From Bacteroidia bacterium (GTDB lineage: Bacteria > Bacteroidota > Bacteroidia > B-17B0 > Aurantibacillaceae), in assembly GCA_021740825.1 (NCBI GenBank), contig JAIOZA010000012.1, forward strand, positions 1-64,000: a DNA stretch of 64,000 bases, given 5' to 3'. A program made the translations under genes and the position numbers. A model generated the notes under the pieces. That model was not told the origin of the DNA. It did not search any database and saw only the letters and a list, made by a program, of their open reading frames with translations. Below, piece by piece: positions 53,592-62,856 of the stretch (the stretch's first letter is position 1; every line of letters starts with the position of its first letter).

Positions 53592-54512
53592 ATGAAAGAA
53601 AATATTATTGACATACTTAATAAAAATGGCGTTACCGAGCTAACTATTGCCGACGTTGGAGCGAAAGGCAGTTTAGACTTCATAGAAGAGCTTTCGAAAA
53701 TCACTACTATTCATGCTTTTGAGCCAAATCCAGTTGAATGCAATAAACTTAAAATTCTCTATAAAGATTACCCTTTCAAAACATTTCACATTAACGAATT
53801 AGGCTTAGCAGAAAATTCGGGTGTAGCAAGCTTCTATTTAACTAATCACAATTCTATGAGTAGTCTTTTAAAGCCTGATATTGAGAATTACGAAAAGCAT
53901 TTTGGCTCTTATAAAGAATTTAGTACTTGGAAAGGTAATATTGATACACAAGAAACGATTTCCATCAATATTCAAAAAGCGGATGAGTATTTTAATGATA
54001 AAGATGTTGATTATTTAAAGCTTGATACACAAGGGAGTGAATTATCTATATTAGTAGGCGCTAAGAAACTTATTGAAAATAAAAAAATTCATGTTATTAA
54101 AGTAGAAGTATCCACTGTACCAATTTACAAAGATCAAACTTTGTTTTCAGATATTGATTTGTTTCTTAGAGAAAATCATTACGAGTTAATTGATTTTGTT
54201 ACTTACCGTAATGAGAACACATCTTTGTTAAATAGGGATCAAGCTCATTCACATTATGCGCCCTGCGGCGATGCTATTTATGTTTTGATTGATAATCAAG
54301 CTCTGAGAGCTTGTAATATTAAAAAAGGAATTTTTTTATATTGGCTGGGATATACTAGTATTGCTAATTTCTTTTTCGGAAAAGCAGGTCTATCAGTTGA
54401 TGACATTAATACCATAAAATTGATTAAAGCATTTAATTATAAATCTTTCTATATGAGGTTTTTGAAGAATATAACTCCTCCTGTTCTATATAGAATAATG
54501 AACCGAATTTAA
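53592..54512 (+). CDS. FkbM-family methyltransferase
   Basis: S-adenosylmethionine-dependent O-methyltransferase of the FkbM type (306 residues from the ATG at 53592; a TTG three codons earlier is less likely). Motif I is IADVGAKGSLDF, followed by HAFEPNPVECNKL, and the FkbM signature DYLKLDTQGSELSIL at about residue 150, with VIKVEVSTVPIY. A C-terminal tail of about 70 hydrophobic and basic residues follows. Likely methylates a sugar hydroxyl in the surface glycan. Confidence 0.85.
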   Translation: MKENIIDILNKNGVTELTIADVGAKGSLDFIEELSKITTIHAFEPNPVECNKLKILYKDYPFKTFHINELGLAENSGVASFYLTNHNSMSSLLKPDIENYEKHFGSYKEFSTWKGNIDTQETISINIQKADEYFNDKDVDYLKLDTQGSELSILVGAKKLIENKKIHVIKVEVSTVPIYKDQTLFSDIDLFLRENHYELIDFVTYRNENTSLLNRDQAHSHYAPCGDAIYVLIDNQALRACNIKKGIFLYWLGYTSIANFFFGKAGLSVDDINTIKLIKAFNYKSFYMRFLKNITPPVLYRIMNRI

Positions 54513-54516
54513 TCAT

Positions 54517-55650
54517 TTGAAAAAAATAGTAGTCATACTTTTCTCACTTTTACTAGTTTCATTTTCTTTTCTTTACAAGGATAATGTCTCTTTAAATTTA
54601 TCATATACTTTAAATTATAAAGATGATAGTTGGCATAAACAACGAACGGGTTTTTTATGGGCACTTTCATATTTAGGGGCAGATTTGCCAAAAGGCTCCT
54701 TTGATAAATATATTGAATGGATTGATAGCAGTAGTTTTGAAATTAATTTTAATTCACTTGGATTTGATGAGCATGCTTTAAATGAGCTTAAATCAATAAC
54801 AGATAGCATTAAAAACACACCTTATTATATAAAGCATCATAGTATTGATGTAGGTCATTTTATTGCGTTAACAATAGGTAGCAGTCCACATTATTATGCC
54901 ATTACAAACATCCCAGAAAATTACGGCCAATTTTTAGCGTCACATGAATTCGAAGATCCTATAGTATTCTCTGTTACTAAATCATCAGTTGCCAAACATC
55001 ATCGCGTTGTTAAGTGTAAAATACATAAATCAGTTTTGAAGACTGCATTTATTGCAGAGGAAGGTAGTGGCGAAATAAATTCGAATTTCATTCCAGAGTT
55101 TTTTGAAACAATGGATATTATGAAAAATGGCCAATTGCGTTTTGCAATTTATAATGCAAATGGTAGTTTAGTAAATGCAAGTCCTGTTGAGTTTGGGAAT
55201 GCAGGTAAACCGGCTAAATGTATGTGGTGTCACGAAATCGTTATACAGCCACTGTTTATAAAAACGGATTCTGTTGCAAATAGTATTAGCCCTAGAGAGT
55301 TTCAAAAACTAGCTGAGAGTCAAAATATGATTCTCAATGTATATCGCAAAACTTTAAATAGCGAAATTAATTTTGATATGAAACAATATCACACTTTGAT
55401 GGAGCTTTTATACATTAGTTATATGGAGCCTTCGATTAAAAAATTATCGAAAGAATGGGATATTTCAGAAAAAGATATTAGAGTAATTTTAAATCAACAA
55501 ACTACTCACCATCATTCGGAGTTTAGCTTTTTTGATAGTGTATACTACCGAGCTGGTATTGAGAGATATGCTCCAAGTAAATGCATAAAAGTAGCAGATG
55601 ATATTAGAGAGCCTTCTATTTACGAACCCATGTTCATTAATGGAAAATAA
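54517..55650 (+). CDS. Exported protein with a single CxxCH site, unknown function
   Basis: A 377-residue protein starting with TTG four bases after the FkbM stop. The N-terminal hydrophobic stretch (IVVILFSLLLVSFSFLY) looks like a signal peptide or anchor. A KCMWCHEI motif at about residue 235 is a possible c-type heme site, the only CxxCH. The motif is preceded by NGSLVNASPVEFGNAGKPAK. There is a histidine cluster (TTHHHSE) near residue 336. I do not recognise a family. It is cotranscribed with a methyltransferase in a glycan region, which does not explain a cytochrome-like motif. Confidence 0.72.
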   Translation: MKKIVVILFSLLLVSFSFLYKDNVSLNLSYTLNYKDDSWHKQRTGFLWALSYLGADLPKGSFDKYIEWIDSSSFEINFNSLGFDEHALNELKSITDSIKNTPYYIKHHSIDVGHFIALTIGSSPHYYAITNIPENYGQFLASHEFEDPIVFSVTKSSVAKHHRVVKCKIHKSVLKTAFIAEEGSGEINSNFIPEFFETMDIMKNGQLRFAIYNANGSLVNASPVEFGNAGKPAKCMWCHEIVIQPLFIKTDSVANSISPREFQKLAESQNMILNVYRKTLNSEINFDMKQYHTLMELLYISYMEPSIKKLSKEWDISEKDIRVILNQQTTHHHSEFSFFDSVYYRAGIERYAPSKCIKVADDIREPSIYEPMFINGK

Positions 55651-55792
55651 TAATTATGAAAACGATTTTGTTGATACTACTTCTCTGCTTTCGGACTAAA
55701 ACCAAATGTGCCATATGAAAATTTAACATATAGATTTCATATTATATTTAGAATTATTTTTATAAAATTTAAATTAATAAATGACATAACAC

Positions 55793-56578
55793 ATGGATAA
55801 TATTTTGAGTTATTATGGCAGTATTCATACAACTTTTCTTCATTCTTATTCAGAAAAAGGAACTGAATTTCTATTACAGCATCTTAATGTTAAGAAAAAT
55901 GATGTGATTTTGGAATTTGGATTTGGTACTGGTGGCACTCTTGTTAAAGTTAAATCCAGAAATTACAGTGTATCTCTTTTTGGATTGGATGCCTCGGCCT
56001 TGATGCTAAAAAAGGCTATTAGTAGATTGAAATTTTGCCGATTATTGAAAAATATAAATTTGCAACTAATTGCAAGTCCATATAAATTTCCATTTAAGAA
56101 TGATTTTTTTGATAAAGTTTATATTGAATCTGTATTAGGTATTATTGAAAATGAATATTTGGAAATTGTTTTGTCTGAAATTTATCGTACACTCAAACCA
56201 AATGGAAAATTGGTTTTTAATGAAACTATTTGGATCCCAGAAACTACTAAACATGAAATAGATAGAATAAACGCTTCTTGTAAAAAACTATATGGAATTC
56301 AACAAGCTCAAGCTGGTTATGCATATGTTTTTGATTGGGAGCAGCTTCTAAAAAAAGTTGGGTTTTTAGATGTTAAATCAATGCAAATTCGTCCCACCTC
56401 TAAAAAAAATATTCCTAATAAGAATGAATTATTGTCAAAAGTATATACGTTTTTAGGTAAAATTAAAAGTTTGAACCCCTTCTTAATAAAGTACATGAAT
56501 CGTTTAAAAAAGGAATCGAAAGGTATTTATGAAGACAAAAAGTACATGGAAGGTTATTTATTTACTGCATTAAAATAA
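55793..56578 (+). CDS. Class I SAM-dependent methyltransferase
   Basis: A 261-residue methyltransferase with motif I ILEFGFGTGGTLVKVK, an acidic residue in LFGLDASALML, and the KFPFKNDFFDKVYIES/YRTLKPNGKLVFNE post-motifs of the UbiE/Methyltransf_11 type. A basic C-terminal extension (about 60 residues) is outside the core. In this context it probably modifies a glycan or lipid intermediate. Downstream the strand changes; 56579-56755 holds only the terminator of the opposing operon. Confidence 0.85.
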   Translation: MDNILSYYGSIHTTFLHSYSEKGTEFLLQHLNVKKNDVILEFGFGTGGTLVKVKSRNYSVSLFGLDASALMLKKAISRLKFCRLLKNINLQLIASPYKFPFKNDFFDKVYIESVLGIIENEYLEIVLSEIYRTLKPNGKLVFNETIWIPETTKHEIDRINASCKKLYGIQQAQAGYAYVFDWEQLLKKVGFLDVKSMQIRPTSKKNIPNKNELLSKVYTFLGKIKSLNPFLIKYMNRLKKESKGIYEDKKYMEGYLFTALK

Positions 56579-56688
56579 GTTCATTATAATTTTATATTTT
56601 TCGAAAATTAGCATTATAAATTCAGTACTACTTTATAAACTCGCTATACAAGCCACAATACGAGTATAGCAAAGCATGTATTAAAAGT

Positions 56689-56717
56689 AAAAAAAATCGA
56701 ACTTAGTCGAAAGTTCT
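56689..56717 (-). terminator. Terminator of the minus-strand glycan operon
   Basis: On the minus strand GAACTT pairs with AAGTTC around six bases and is followed by GATTTTTTTTAC, 40 bases after the sugar transferase stop. A second inverted repeat (GCTATAC/GTATAGC, 56643-56670) lies further on without a T run. Confidence 0.5.
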
Positions 56718-56755
56718 AATTTTACAAAATTAAGAAATTGCGATAATACTTGACG

Positions 56756-57364
56756 TTAATCTCCTAGTAGAATTAAGCGTATAGTTTTAATTGCAATTTT
56801 AATATCTAAACCTACACTCCATTTTTTAATATAGAAGATATCCAGTCTAACTCGGTTAGCAATCATCATTTTGTTTTTGATTTCACCTCTATATCCCATA
56901 ACTTGAGAAAGTCCTGTGATTCCAGGTTTTACATGCAAGCGATTCATATAATCATCAATAATTTCAGAGTATGCTTCCGTATGAAACAACATATGTGGAC
57001 GCGGACCGATAATAGACATATCCCCATAAATAACATTAAAAAATTGGGGTAATTCATCAAGGCTAAATTTTCGTATAAATTTTCCAGCACTCGTAATTCG
57101 GCTATCATTCTCTAAGGCTTGTTTACTGTGAGCGTCATTATTAACATACATACTTCTTAATTTAATACAATTAAAAGCAACTCCATTTTTTCCACTTCTT
57201 GGTTGAATAAAGAATATGGGGCCACGTGAGGTTATTTTTATAAGTAATGCCAATAATGGTATAAACCAAGATAATAACAATATTATGACTAATAAAGACA
57301 GAACCAGATCGGAGGCGCGCTTTAAAATCAAATTTATTATATTCTCTAAAGGAGAGATGGCCAT
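56756..57364 (-). CDS. Priming sugar transferase (PglC/WbaP C-terminal type)
   Basis: Phosphoglycosyl transferase that starts glycan synthesis by moving a sugar-phosphate onto undecaprenyl phosphate. The 202-residue protein is the short, monotopic form: a reentrant hydrophobic segment (LVLSLLVIILLLSWFIPLLA), then SRGPIFFIQPRSGKNG, FNCIKLRSMYVN, the DELPQFFNVIYGDMSIIGPR core with the catalytic Asp-Glu pair, and HVKPGITGLSQVMGYRGE. It is the last gene of the minus-strand operon. Confidence 0.94.
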   Translation of the reverse strand: MAISPLENIINLILKRASDLVLSLLVIILLLSWFIPLLALLIKITSRGPIFFIQPRSGKNGVAFNCIKLRSMYVNNDAHSKQALENDSRITSAGKFIRKFSLDELPQFFNVIYGDMSIIGPRPHMLFHTEAYSEIIDDYMNRLHVKPGITGLSQVMGYRGEIKNKMMIANRVRLDIFYIKKWSVGLDIKIAIKTIRLILLGD

Positions 57365-57412
57365 AAATAATTACAAAGTATAAATTTACTCTTTTGAATT
57401 GAAAAACTACAA

Positions 57413-58672
57413 CTACTTATCCTCAGAATGTTTGGACTGTATATTTAATTGATAGAATAGTAATGTAAAGAATACAAAAGCCACAATGCCTTTATTCACA
57501 GAAAGAACAGACTCTGTCATAAAGAAAAAAAGAAATAGTAATATACACTGCAATGCAAGATAATTATTTGCCATCCACGCCTTTTTCAAGTAGAAAAACA
57601 GAAGCAGTAGAAATACAATTAATCCGATACTTCCGAGAGATAATAGCACTTCGATGTATTGATTATGCGGACCATATCCTAGGTACCCAGTATCTTTAAG
57701 CTCTGGATTACCTGTATATAAACCAATTCGTTTATATTTTTCGTTCAGTAAGTCTTGAAAATCTCCACTATGTGATCCCATTAACAAGCTTTTATTCTCT
57801 GTTATAATTTCTGTTGAAAATCTCCAGAAAACAAAACGTAAAGATGTTCCGGAAAAGGGGGTGTCGTATCTAAACGTATCTTGTTTAACTACCGACATGT
57901 TTGAATTAACTTCAAGAGTTATTCTTTCTTTTACTTTTGGTACACCAAAGCTTATAAAAAAAACACTGGCTAATATGAATATTGATGCGAATAGAGCTTG
58001 AATACGGTTCAGGTTTTTGAAGGCAAAAATCATTAAGCCTATACACAAGCACACGAGCATCATTTTTGAATTTAGCAAAACACAAAATATAATAAGTAAA
58101 AGACTTACTGTTACAATTAAAAATTTATTATACTTCTGTGAAAAATACAATACAATATGTAAAGCTATAATGCAATACGAAGCCATATAAACTGCATTCA
58201 TCTTTAATATAGTAGTTAACTTCTGATAAAAAAACATTTCAAAATCCATAGAATTAAATACAACCTGATAGAAGGCATTTCCTATACAAACTATAAAAGC
58301 TAGCAATATTCCTAAAACAAAGAGTTCACAAATTTTTTTAATTTCTGATATTGAAAGAGGGAAAGTGAAAACAAGAATAGGTAGAATAAAAAAGGAGGCT
58401 TTACGTTCTACAATAGCAAAGCCTTCTTGTTGGTTTTTGCTCAAGAAGCCACTAATTATATATAATAAGAGTAAAAGCCATAATAATTTAACATATGAAT
58501 TTTTCGAAGCATTTTGTATTGCTTTTATAAAACATCCTTGAAGTACTAAAAGTGTTATACATAAAATAATTATTACTGAATTCAAAATTATTGGAAACGG
58601 TAACGTAGATGCTATTAACCCTAGTATAATGACATGAATTTTGCGGTATGTACTTTCCTCAAAAATTTTCAT
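57413..58672 (-). CDS. O-antigen ligase/polymerase family protein (Wzy_C)
   Basis: A 419-residue polytopic membrane protein (about twelve helices) with the large periplasmic loop of the family and the motif YGPHNQYIEVLLSLGSIGLI near residue 335, which marks Wzy_C domains. Either it ligates O-polysaccharide to lipid A core or polymerises the repeat unit; the family signature does not separate these. Its start overlaps the stop of the next gene upstream by four bases (ATGA). Confidence 0.82.
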   Translation of the reverse strand: MKIFEESTYRKIHVIILGLIASTLPFPIILNSVIIILCITLLVLQGCFIKAIQNASKNSYVKLLWLLLLLYIISGFLSKNQQEGFAIVERKASFFILPILVFTFPLSISEIKKICELFVLGILLAFIVCIGNAFYQVVFNSMDFEMFFYQKLTTILKMNAVYMASYCIIALHIVLYFSQKYNKFLIVTVSLLLIIFCVLLNSKMMLVCLCIGLMIFAFKNLNRIQALFASIFILASVFFISFGVPKVKERITLEVNSNMSVVKQDTFRYDTPFSGTSLRFVFWRFSTEIITENKSLLMGSHSGDFQDLLNEKYKRIGLYTGNPELKDTGYLGYGPHNQYIEVLLSLGSIGLIVFLLLLFFYLKKAWMANNYLALQCILLFLFFFMTESVLSVNKGIVAFVFFTLLFYQLNIQSKHSEDK

Positions 58673-59751
58673 GCCCGCTCAAATACTTTTACATAGGCAC
58701 TACTAATGTTTTTCCAGCTATACACGTTTTTTATTTTAGCCAAATTGTTTTTTAAGGCAACGTCCCTTTTTTCTGTAGGTATAGATTGTTGAATAACGTC
58801 CCGTACCTCTTTAGGAGTACTAAAATAAAAGGCATCATTTTCTAAGATATATTCATTGAACTCATTTCGATGAGCGCAAATAAAAGCGCTTGACGCCATA
58901 GCTTCGAGAAGAGATGGATTGGTTCCCCCTACAGAATGCCCATGGAAATATATGTTTGAATAATAACGCAAATGATTTAGTACATCCATATCATAAATGG
59001 ATTCTAAAAATATAATAAAAGGATTTGTATATGTTTTTTTAAGATATTGACCAAAAGGTGTTTTTGTTGAACCTATAATTACTAATGAATTATTTGTTTT
59101 TGATTCGAGATAACCTTTTAGTATTGTTTCAATGTTGTTCTCAGGTTCCATTCGGGCAATAATTAGGTAGTAGGAAAAAGGTTCTAGATTGAATTTTGTT
59201 AACGCACTTTTATCTGGTTTATTAAAAACAGTTGCGCCATAAGGTATATAAATTGACTCTTTTTTGTATTCGTGTTTTAGATAATTTTGTATTCCTTTTG
59301 AATCGGCAACTAGCACATCGCTATACTTAGAGGCCCATTTCTCGGCTTTTTTTAAAAATAATTTTGTAAATGTTCCATATTTACTTCGTTTCCATTCTAG
59401 GCCATCCATGTTTGTAATGATTTTGGATTTTTTAGGAAACAGGAAAGACCATACAGAGCTACTGGTATATCCTAATTGTAAGATGATATCATATTGCTGT
59501 TTACGGCAATGTAAAATGCAATTCAAGTCGTAAATAAATTGTCCAGCAGTTCCTAATTTATTTTCAGGATCAGTACAGTGAACAATCTTGACATTATGAA
59601 ATTTAGTTTCTTGATAAGGATGTAATGAGGAGTTGTACACTGTAACATCATAACCATCATTCGATAAAATTACTGATAAGTATTCGGCCAACTGTTCAAA
59701 ACCACCATAGTTATTAGGGATTCCACGCGTGCCAATGATTGCGATTTTCAT
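58669..59751 (-). CDS. Glycosyltransferase with DUF1972 domain (rhamnosyltransferase-like)
   Basis: A 360-residue GT4 family enzyme. The N-terminus MKIAIIGTRGIPNNYGGFEQ and the following 170 residues are the DUF1972 domain found in rhamnosyltransferases such as WchF. The C-terminal half holds the GT4 donor site: ARMEPENNIETILKGY, and the ExxxxGGTNPSLLEAMAS region (HGHSVGGTNPSLLEAMA). It probably adds the second sugar after the primer. Confidence 0.9.
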   Translation of the reverse strand: MKIAIIGTRGIPNNYGGFEQLAEYLSVILSNDGYDVTVYNSSLHPYQETKFHNVKIVHCTDPENKLGTAGQFIYDLNCILHCRKQQYDIILQLGYTSSSVWSFLFPKKSKIITNMDGLEWKRSKYGTFTKLFLKKAEKWASKYSDVLVADSKGIQNYLKHEYKKESIYIPYGATVFNKPDKSALTKFNLEPFSYYLIIARMEPENNIETILKGYLESKTNNSLVIIGSTKTPFGQYLKKTYTNPFIIFLESIYDMDVLNHLRYYSNIYFHGHSVGGTNPSLLEAMASSAFICAHRNEFNEYILENDAFYFSTPKEVRDVIQQSIPTEKRDVALKNNLAKIKNVYSWKNISSAYVKVFERA

Positions 59752-59761
59752 TTATAAACAA

Positions 59762-60535
59762 CTATTGGTTTTTGGCGGTACCACTGCCAAATAATTTATT
59801 TTTTATTTTTACAGCTGGATCATAAATGCTTGCTAAAAATTGTTTCACGGGTTTTCCTTCTCCAACATGCCAATCGGTTGTACGCGGTTTTTCAACAATA
59901 TACTGATGTTCCATATAAGCATAGGAGGCAATGGAAGTTCTGAACATACCATTTGGAAAATTTGTTACATCATACCCATGCAGTGAGTAATTATTAGTTA
60001 ACTGAATTACCATTCGGTTAAAAGGCACTTCAATATCGGTAGTTTCAGATGTGCGAAGGTCTTGAATTTTTAAATGCCCTCCATATTCCGGCTTCCAATC
60101 TTTATTTAAATACAATAATAAATTTAAATATCTGTACCAATTATTATGTAGTGGATGATAATTGAAATCAAGATGCATATCAAGAAAGCTTTTCTTTTTT
60201 CCTTGATGAATTCCGCCACCATGAAACGCTTTATCAATAAACACTTCTTGGTTAGTTATATATTTCAAAAAACATGCAAATTCTTCCGACAACAAATCGT
60301 TGTGCAATTCTGCAAATAGAGGAGAGATAGTATTAAATTTAGATTTTTCGAATTTATTGGCAGCAAATACATAATCTCTACTTTTAGTTTGTATTTCTGG
60401 AAGTTCTTTATGAAGTTGTGTTAGTTTTTCCTTATCGCAAAAATCATCTATTATTAAATGAGAAAATGGTTTAGCTAATAAAAATTCAAGCCTATACTTT
60501 TCTTTATTTTTTGTAAGTTCATCTAATCGTATCAT
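59762..60535 (-). CDS. 2-oxoglutarate/Fe(II)-dependent oxygenase, P4H-like
   Basis: A 257-residue protein with the double-stranded beta-helix of prolyl 4-hydroxylase-like oxygenases. The iron site is HLDFNYH (the HxD pair) and a later histidine in YSLHGYDV; the 2OG-binding arginine is in GMFRTSIASY. Relatives occur in glycan clusters and hydroxylate sugars or peptide acceptors; the substrate here is unknown. It overlaps the upstream GT4 gene by 17 bases. Confidence 0.85.
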   Translation of the reverse strand: MIRLDELTKNKEKYRLEFLLAKPFSHLIIDDFCDKEKLTQLHKELPEIQTKSRDYVFAANKFEKSKFNTISPLFAELHNDLLSEEFACFLKYITNQEVFIDKAFHGGGIHQGKKKSFLDMHLDFNYHPLHNNWYRYLNLLLYLNKDWKPEYGGHLKIQDLRTSETTDIEVPFNRMVIQLTNNYSLHGYDVTNFPNGMFRTSIASYAYMEHQYIVEKPRTTDWHVGEGKPVKQFLASIYDPAVKIKNKLFGSGTAKNQ

Positions 60536-61607
60536 AACTTAAAATAGTTTGATAAGCCTCGTGTGTTTTTTTTGCAGTGACTTTCCAAGTAAAGTTATTA
60601 AAAATTTTGGATTGTAACGTTGAAGAGGCATCTTTATTCCATGATTTTTCAACTGCAGTTCTTATTGATTGTAAATCGCCAGGTTCGCAATATTCAACAT
60701 TATTATCAAAATATTCTTCCACATCGCCACGGCGACCAACTACTAAATTGCATCCCATTGCACCCGCCTCTAAATTACTTAAGCCAGTTGTTTCGAACCA
60801 GCTAGCCAATATATGTACTTTTGCTTTGCTATAATAATCAAGTAATTGCTCTTGATTCATAAAGTCGAAGAATTGCATATTTTCAGTAGCCTCTGCCTTA
60901 CATTGCTTGTAATAATTCTGCTGATTGGGCGATATTGCACCTATAAATATGACTTTATAACTAGTGTCTTTTAATGCTCTAATAACGTTTAATTGATTTT
61001 TACGACCTTCAATTCTAGCAACGCATAATATTATATTTCTTTCGTACTGCTCGTCATGTTTAAATAATATTGGATCAATTGCATTTGGTACTACTATGTA
61101 TTTTTGTTTAATTGAGTAATCTTTTTCTAATCGTTGATATTCACTTTCAGAATTTGGTAATAGTAAGGAAGCATTTTTTATAATACATTGAATAGAGCGT
61201 CGATGCCCTTTTAAAAAAAACTTTAGGGTACTTACTTTTTCTCCTTTATAGATGTATTTTGCTAGAGTTTTAAAATATTCAATAGTGTCGTGAGGAAATA
61301 TTTTACTTAATACTCCTAATGTATCCTTTCTATGCAGTTTGTCATACTCTTTATAATCTACATAAATAGTTGATACAACATAGGGAAGATTACTTTTTAA
61401 AGTGTGACCTAAAATATCTTCTGGATCAATAATATTAAAAAAATGAAGAAGATTATATTTACTGTAATCTATATTTGAGTGAATCAATACATCAACGTCT
61501 ACCCCAATATCTTTTAATGCTGAAGCCGTTTTAATAATTTGCACAGTATCTCCTCCTGAAACAGAAAATAGATTTGGTCTGGCAATCATTGCTATTTTTA
61601 GTGACAT
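60519..61607 (-). CDS. Glycosyltransferase family 4
   Basis: A 362-residue GT-B enzyme. The N-terminal domain begins MSLKIAMIARPNLFSVSGGD (acceptor side); the C-terminal domain has VARIEGRKNQLNVIRAL, VHILASWFETTGLSNLEAGA (the EX7E-like donor motif) and MGCNLVVGRRGDVEEYF. It is the third sugar-adding enzyme of the operon counted from the primer. Linkage unknown. Confidence 0.9.
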   Translation of the reverse strand: MSLKIAMIARPNLFSVSGGDTVQIIKTASALKDIGVDVDVLIHSNIDYSKYNLLHFFNIIDPEDILGHTLKSNLPYVVSTIYVDYKEYDKLHRKDTLGVLSKIFPHDTIEYFKTLAKYIYKGEKVSTLKFFLKGHRRSIQCIIKNASLLLPNSESEYQRLEKDYSIKQKYIVVPNAIDPILFKHDEQYERNIILCVARIEGRKNQLNVIRALKDTSYKVIFIGAISPNQQNYYKQCKAEATENMQFFDFMNQEQLLDYYSKAKVHILASWFETTGLSNLEAGAMGCNLVVGRRGDVEEYFDNNVEYCEPGDLQSIRTAVEKSWNKDASSTLQSKIFNNFTWKVTAKKTHEAYQTILSYDTIR

Positions 61608-61618
61608 TATTTTCCTGG

Positions 61619-62833
61619 TTAAGTAAGTGATTTGTGTTTAAGCTGGGAACGAGAAACATCAAATTCAGGGAATACATTTGTGAAAGCAAAAATCCAAATG
61701 ACATATTCTACAACATTTGTGATATAGCTTCCAGTAAATTGATATATAAAAATAAATAAAAACAGTGACAATCTTAAAAAATTTGTATTAACATTTGTTT
61801 TAAAAAACAAGTAAATAATTATTGCAAACCTTATTACAATTCCTGCTATTCCAAAAATTGCTAATGTCTCAGCAAGTGTATTAGGTATTCTATAAACAGA
61901 TGAGTTTCCCCAATGGGAAAAATACTTATGTATAATTTCTGGGAGCAAAAGTTTTGCCTGACCTAAACCGCATCCAAACCAAATACTTTTCGAATCTGCT
62001 ACTAACCATGCTATTTGAAATGCTTCAATGGTTCTCCCTCTCGAAGAAGTATCGTAACCTGTAAAAATATTACTTATTCTAACTACAGGAAGGCTTGCTG
62101 GAAAAAGTGCAAAAAGTATAATGATACTTAAAATGAACAAAATGAAAAATGCTGAAATTAAATTAAATAATATCTTATGTTTTATAAATAAGTCACGATT
62201 AAACCAAGCCATTAGAAATGCGGAAATTATTGTGCCTCCAATAACACCAAACGACATTGACAATAATAGGGGTAATAAAACCATTATAAGAACCGTTTTA
62301 TTATTTTTCACAGTTTTACTAAATCCTATTTTAAATAAAAAATAATATATTAATGGAATTAATAAAAGAGAGTAATAGGATGCCTCAAAAGTAAATAGAG
62401 CTAAACGAGTAAATATTTTTTGAGTTGTAAATAAATTAGTGTACCAAAATATTTTTTGATATTCATCATCCATAAAATAAAAGGGAATAGCTATTAATAC
62501 TAGAATAAAATTAAAGAGTAGTATTTTCCTCATTACCTCTTTTAAACTGTTGAAACGAGAAATATATATATAAGAAGCAACCACAAAAATGATTGTGCTT
62601 AGTACTAAAACATGCGAAATGATAAAGGTTTTAAAATCAACACCCATGCAAAAATGAATGATTGAAAATGGTAAAATAATTAAAACAGGATATATAACTG
62701 ATTTAATTAATCCTTTTTTGTAGATCCATATCAAAAAAAAAGGTGTAAGTAGATTGGTGTATAGCAAGCCACCTTTTAATCCTATTGAATTAAAGAAGAA
62801 ATAAAGATAGACTGTAGCTTTTTGCAGCGACAT
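61619..62833 (-). CDS. Polytopic membrane protein, likely O-antigen polymerase (Wzy)
   Basis: A 404-residue, very hydrophobic protein with about eleven helices. The motif IWFGCGLGQAKLLLPEIIHK and the loop HWGNSSVYRIPNTLAETLAI resemble the Wzy_C region, but weakly. The gene order (flippase, this protein, glycosyltransferases) fits Wzy. It is 11 bases from the downstream GT4 gene and 23 from the flippase, so one transcript is likely. Confidence 0.72.
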   Translation of the reverse strand: MSLQKATVYLYFFFNSIGLKGGLLYTNLLTPFFLIWIYKKGLIKSVIYPVLIILPFSIIHFCMGVDFKTFIISHVLVLSTIIFVVASYIYISRFNSLKEVMRKILLFNFILVLIAIPFYFMDDEYQKIFWYTNLFTTQKIFTRLALFTFEASYYSLLLIPLIYYFLFKIGFSKTVKNNKTVLIMVLLPLLLSMSFGVIGGTIISAFLMAWFNRDLFIKHKILFNLISAFFILFILSIIILFALFPASLPVVRISNIFTGYDTSSRGRTIEAFQIAWLVADSKSIWFGCGLGQAKLLLPEIIHKYFSHWGNSSVYRIPNTLAETLAIFGIAGIVIRFAIIIYLFFKTNVNTNFLRLSLFLFIFIYQFTGSYITNVVEYVIWIFAFTNVFPEFDVSRSQLKHKSLT

Positions 62834-62856
62834 CTTTATTGTTCCTTGAAAATTAT

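Noticed and set aside
55656-55718. Short ORF beginning MKTILLILLLCF after the CxxCH gene
   Set aside because: It stops after 20 codons; it looks like a signal peptide start but has no mature protein. It may be a remnant, but there is too little to call it.
56643-56670. GCTATAC/GTATAGC inverted repeat as a terminator for the plus-strand methyltransferase gene
   Set aside because: No T run follows on either strand, so I describe it only as an inverted repeat next to the real terminator.
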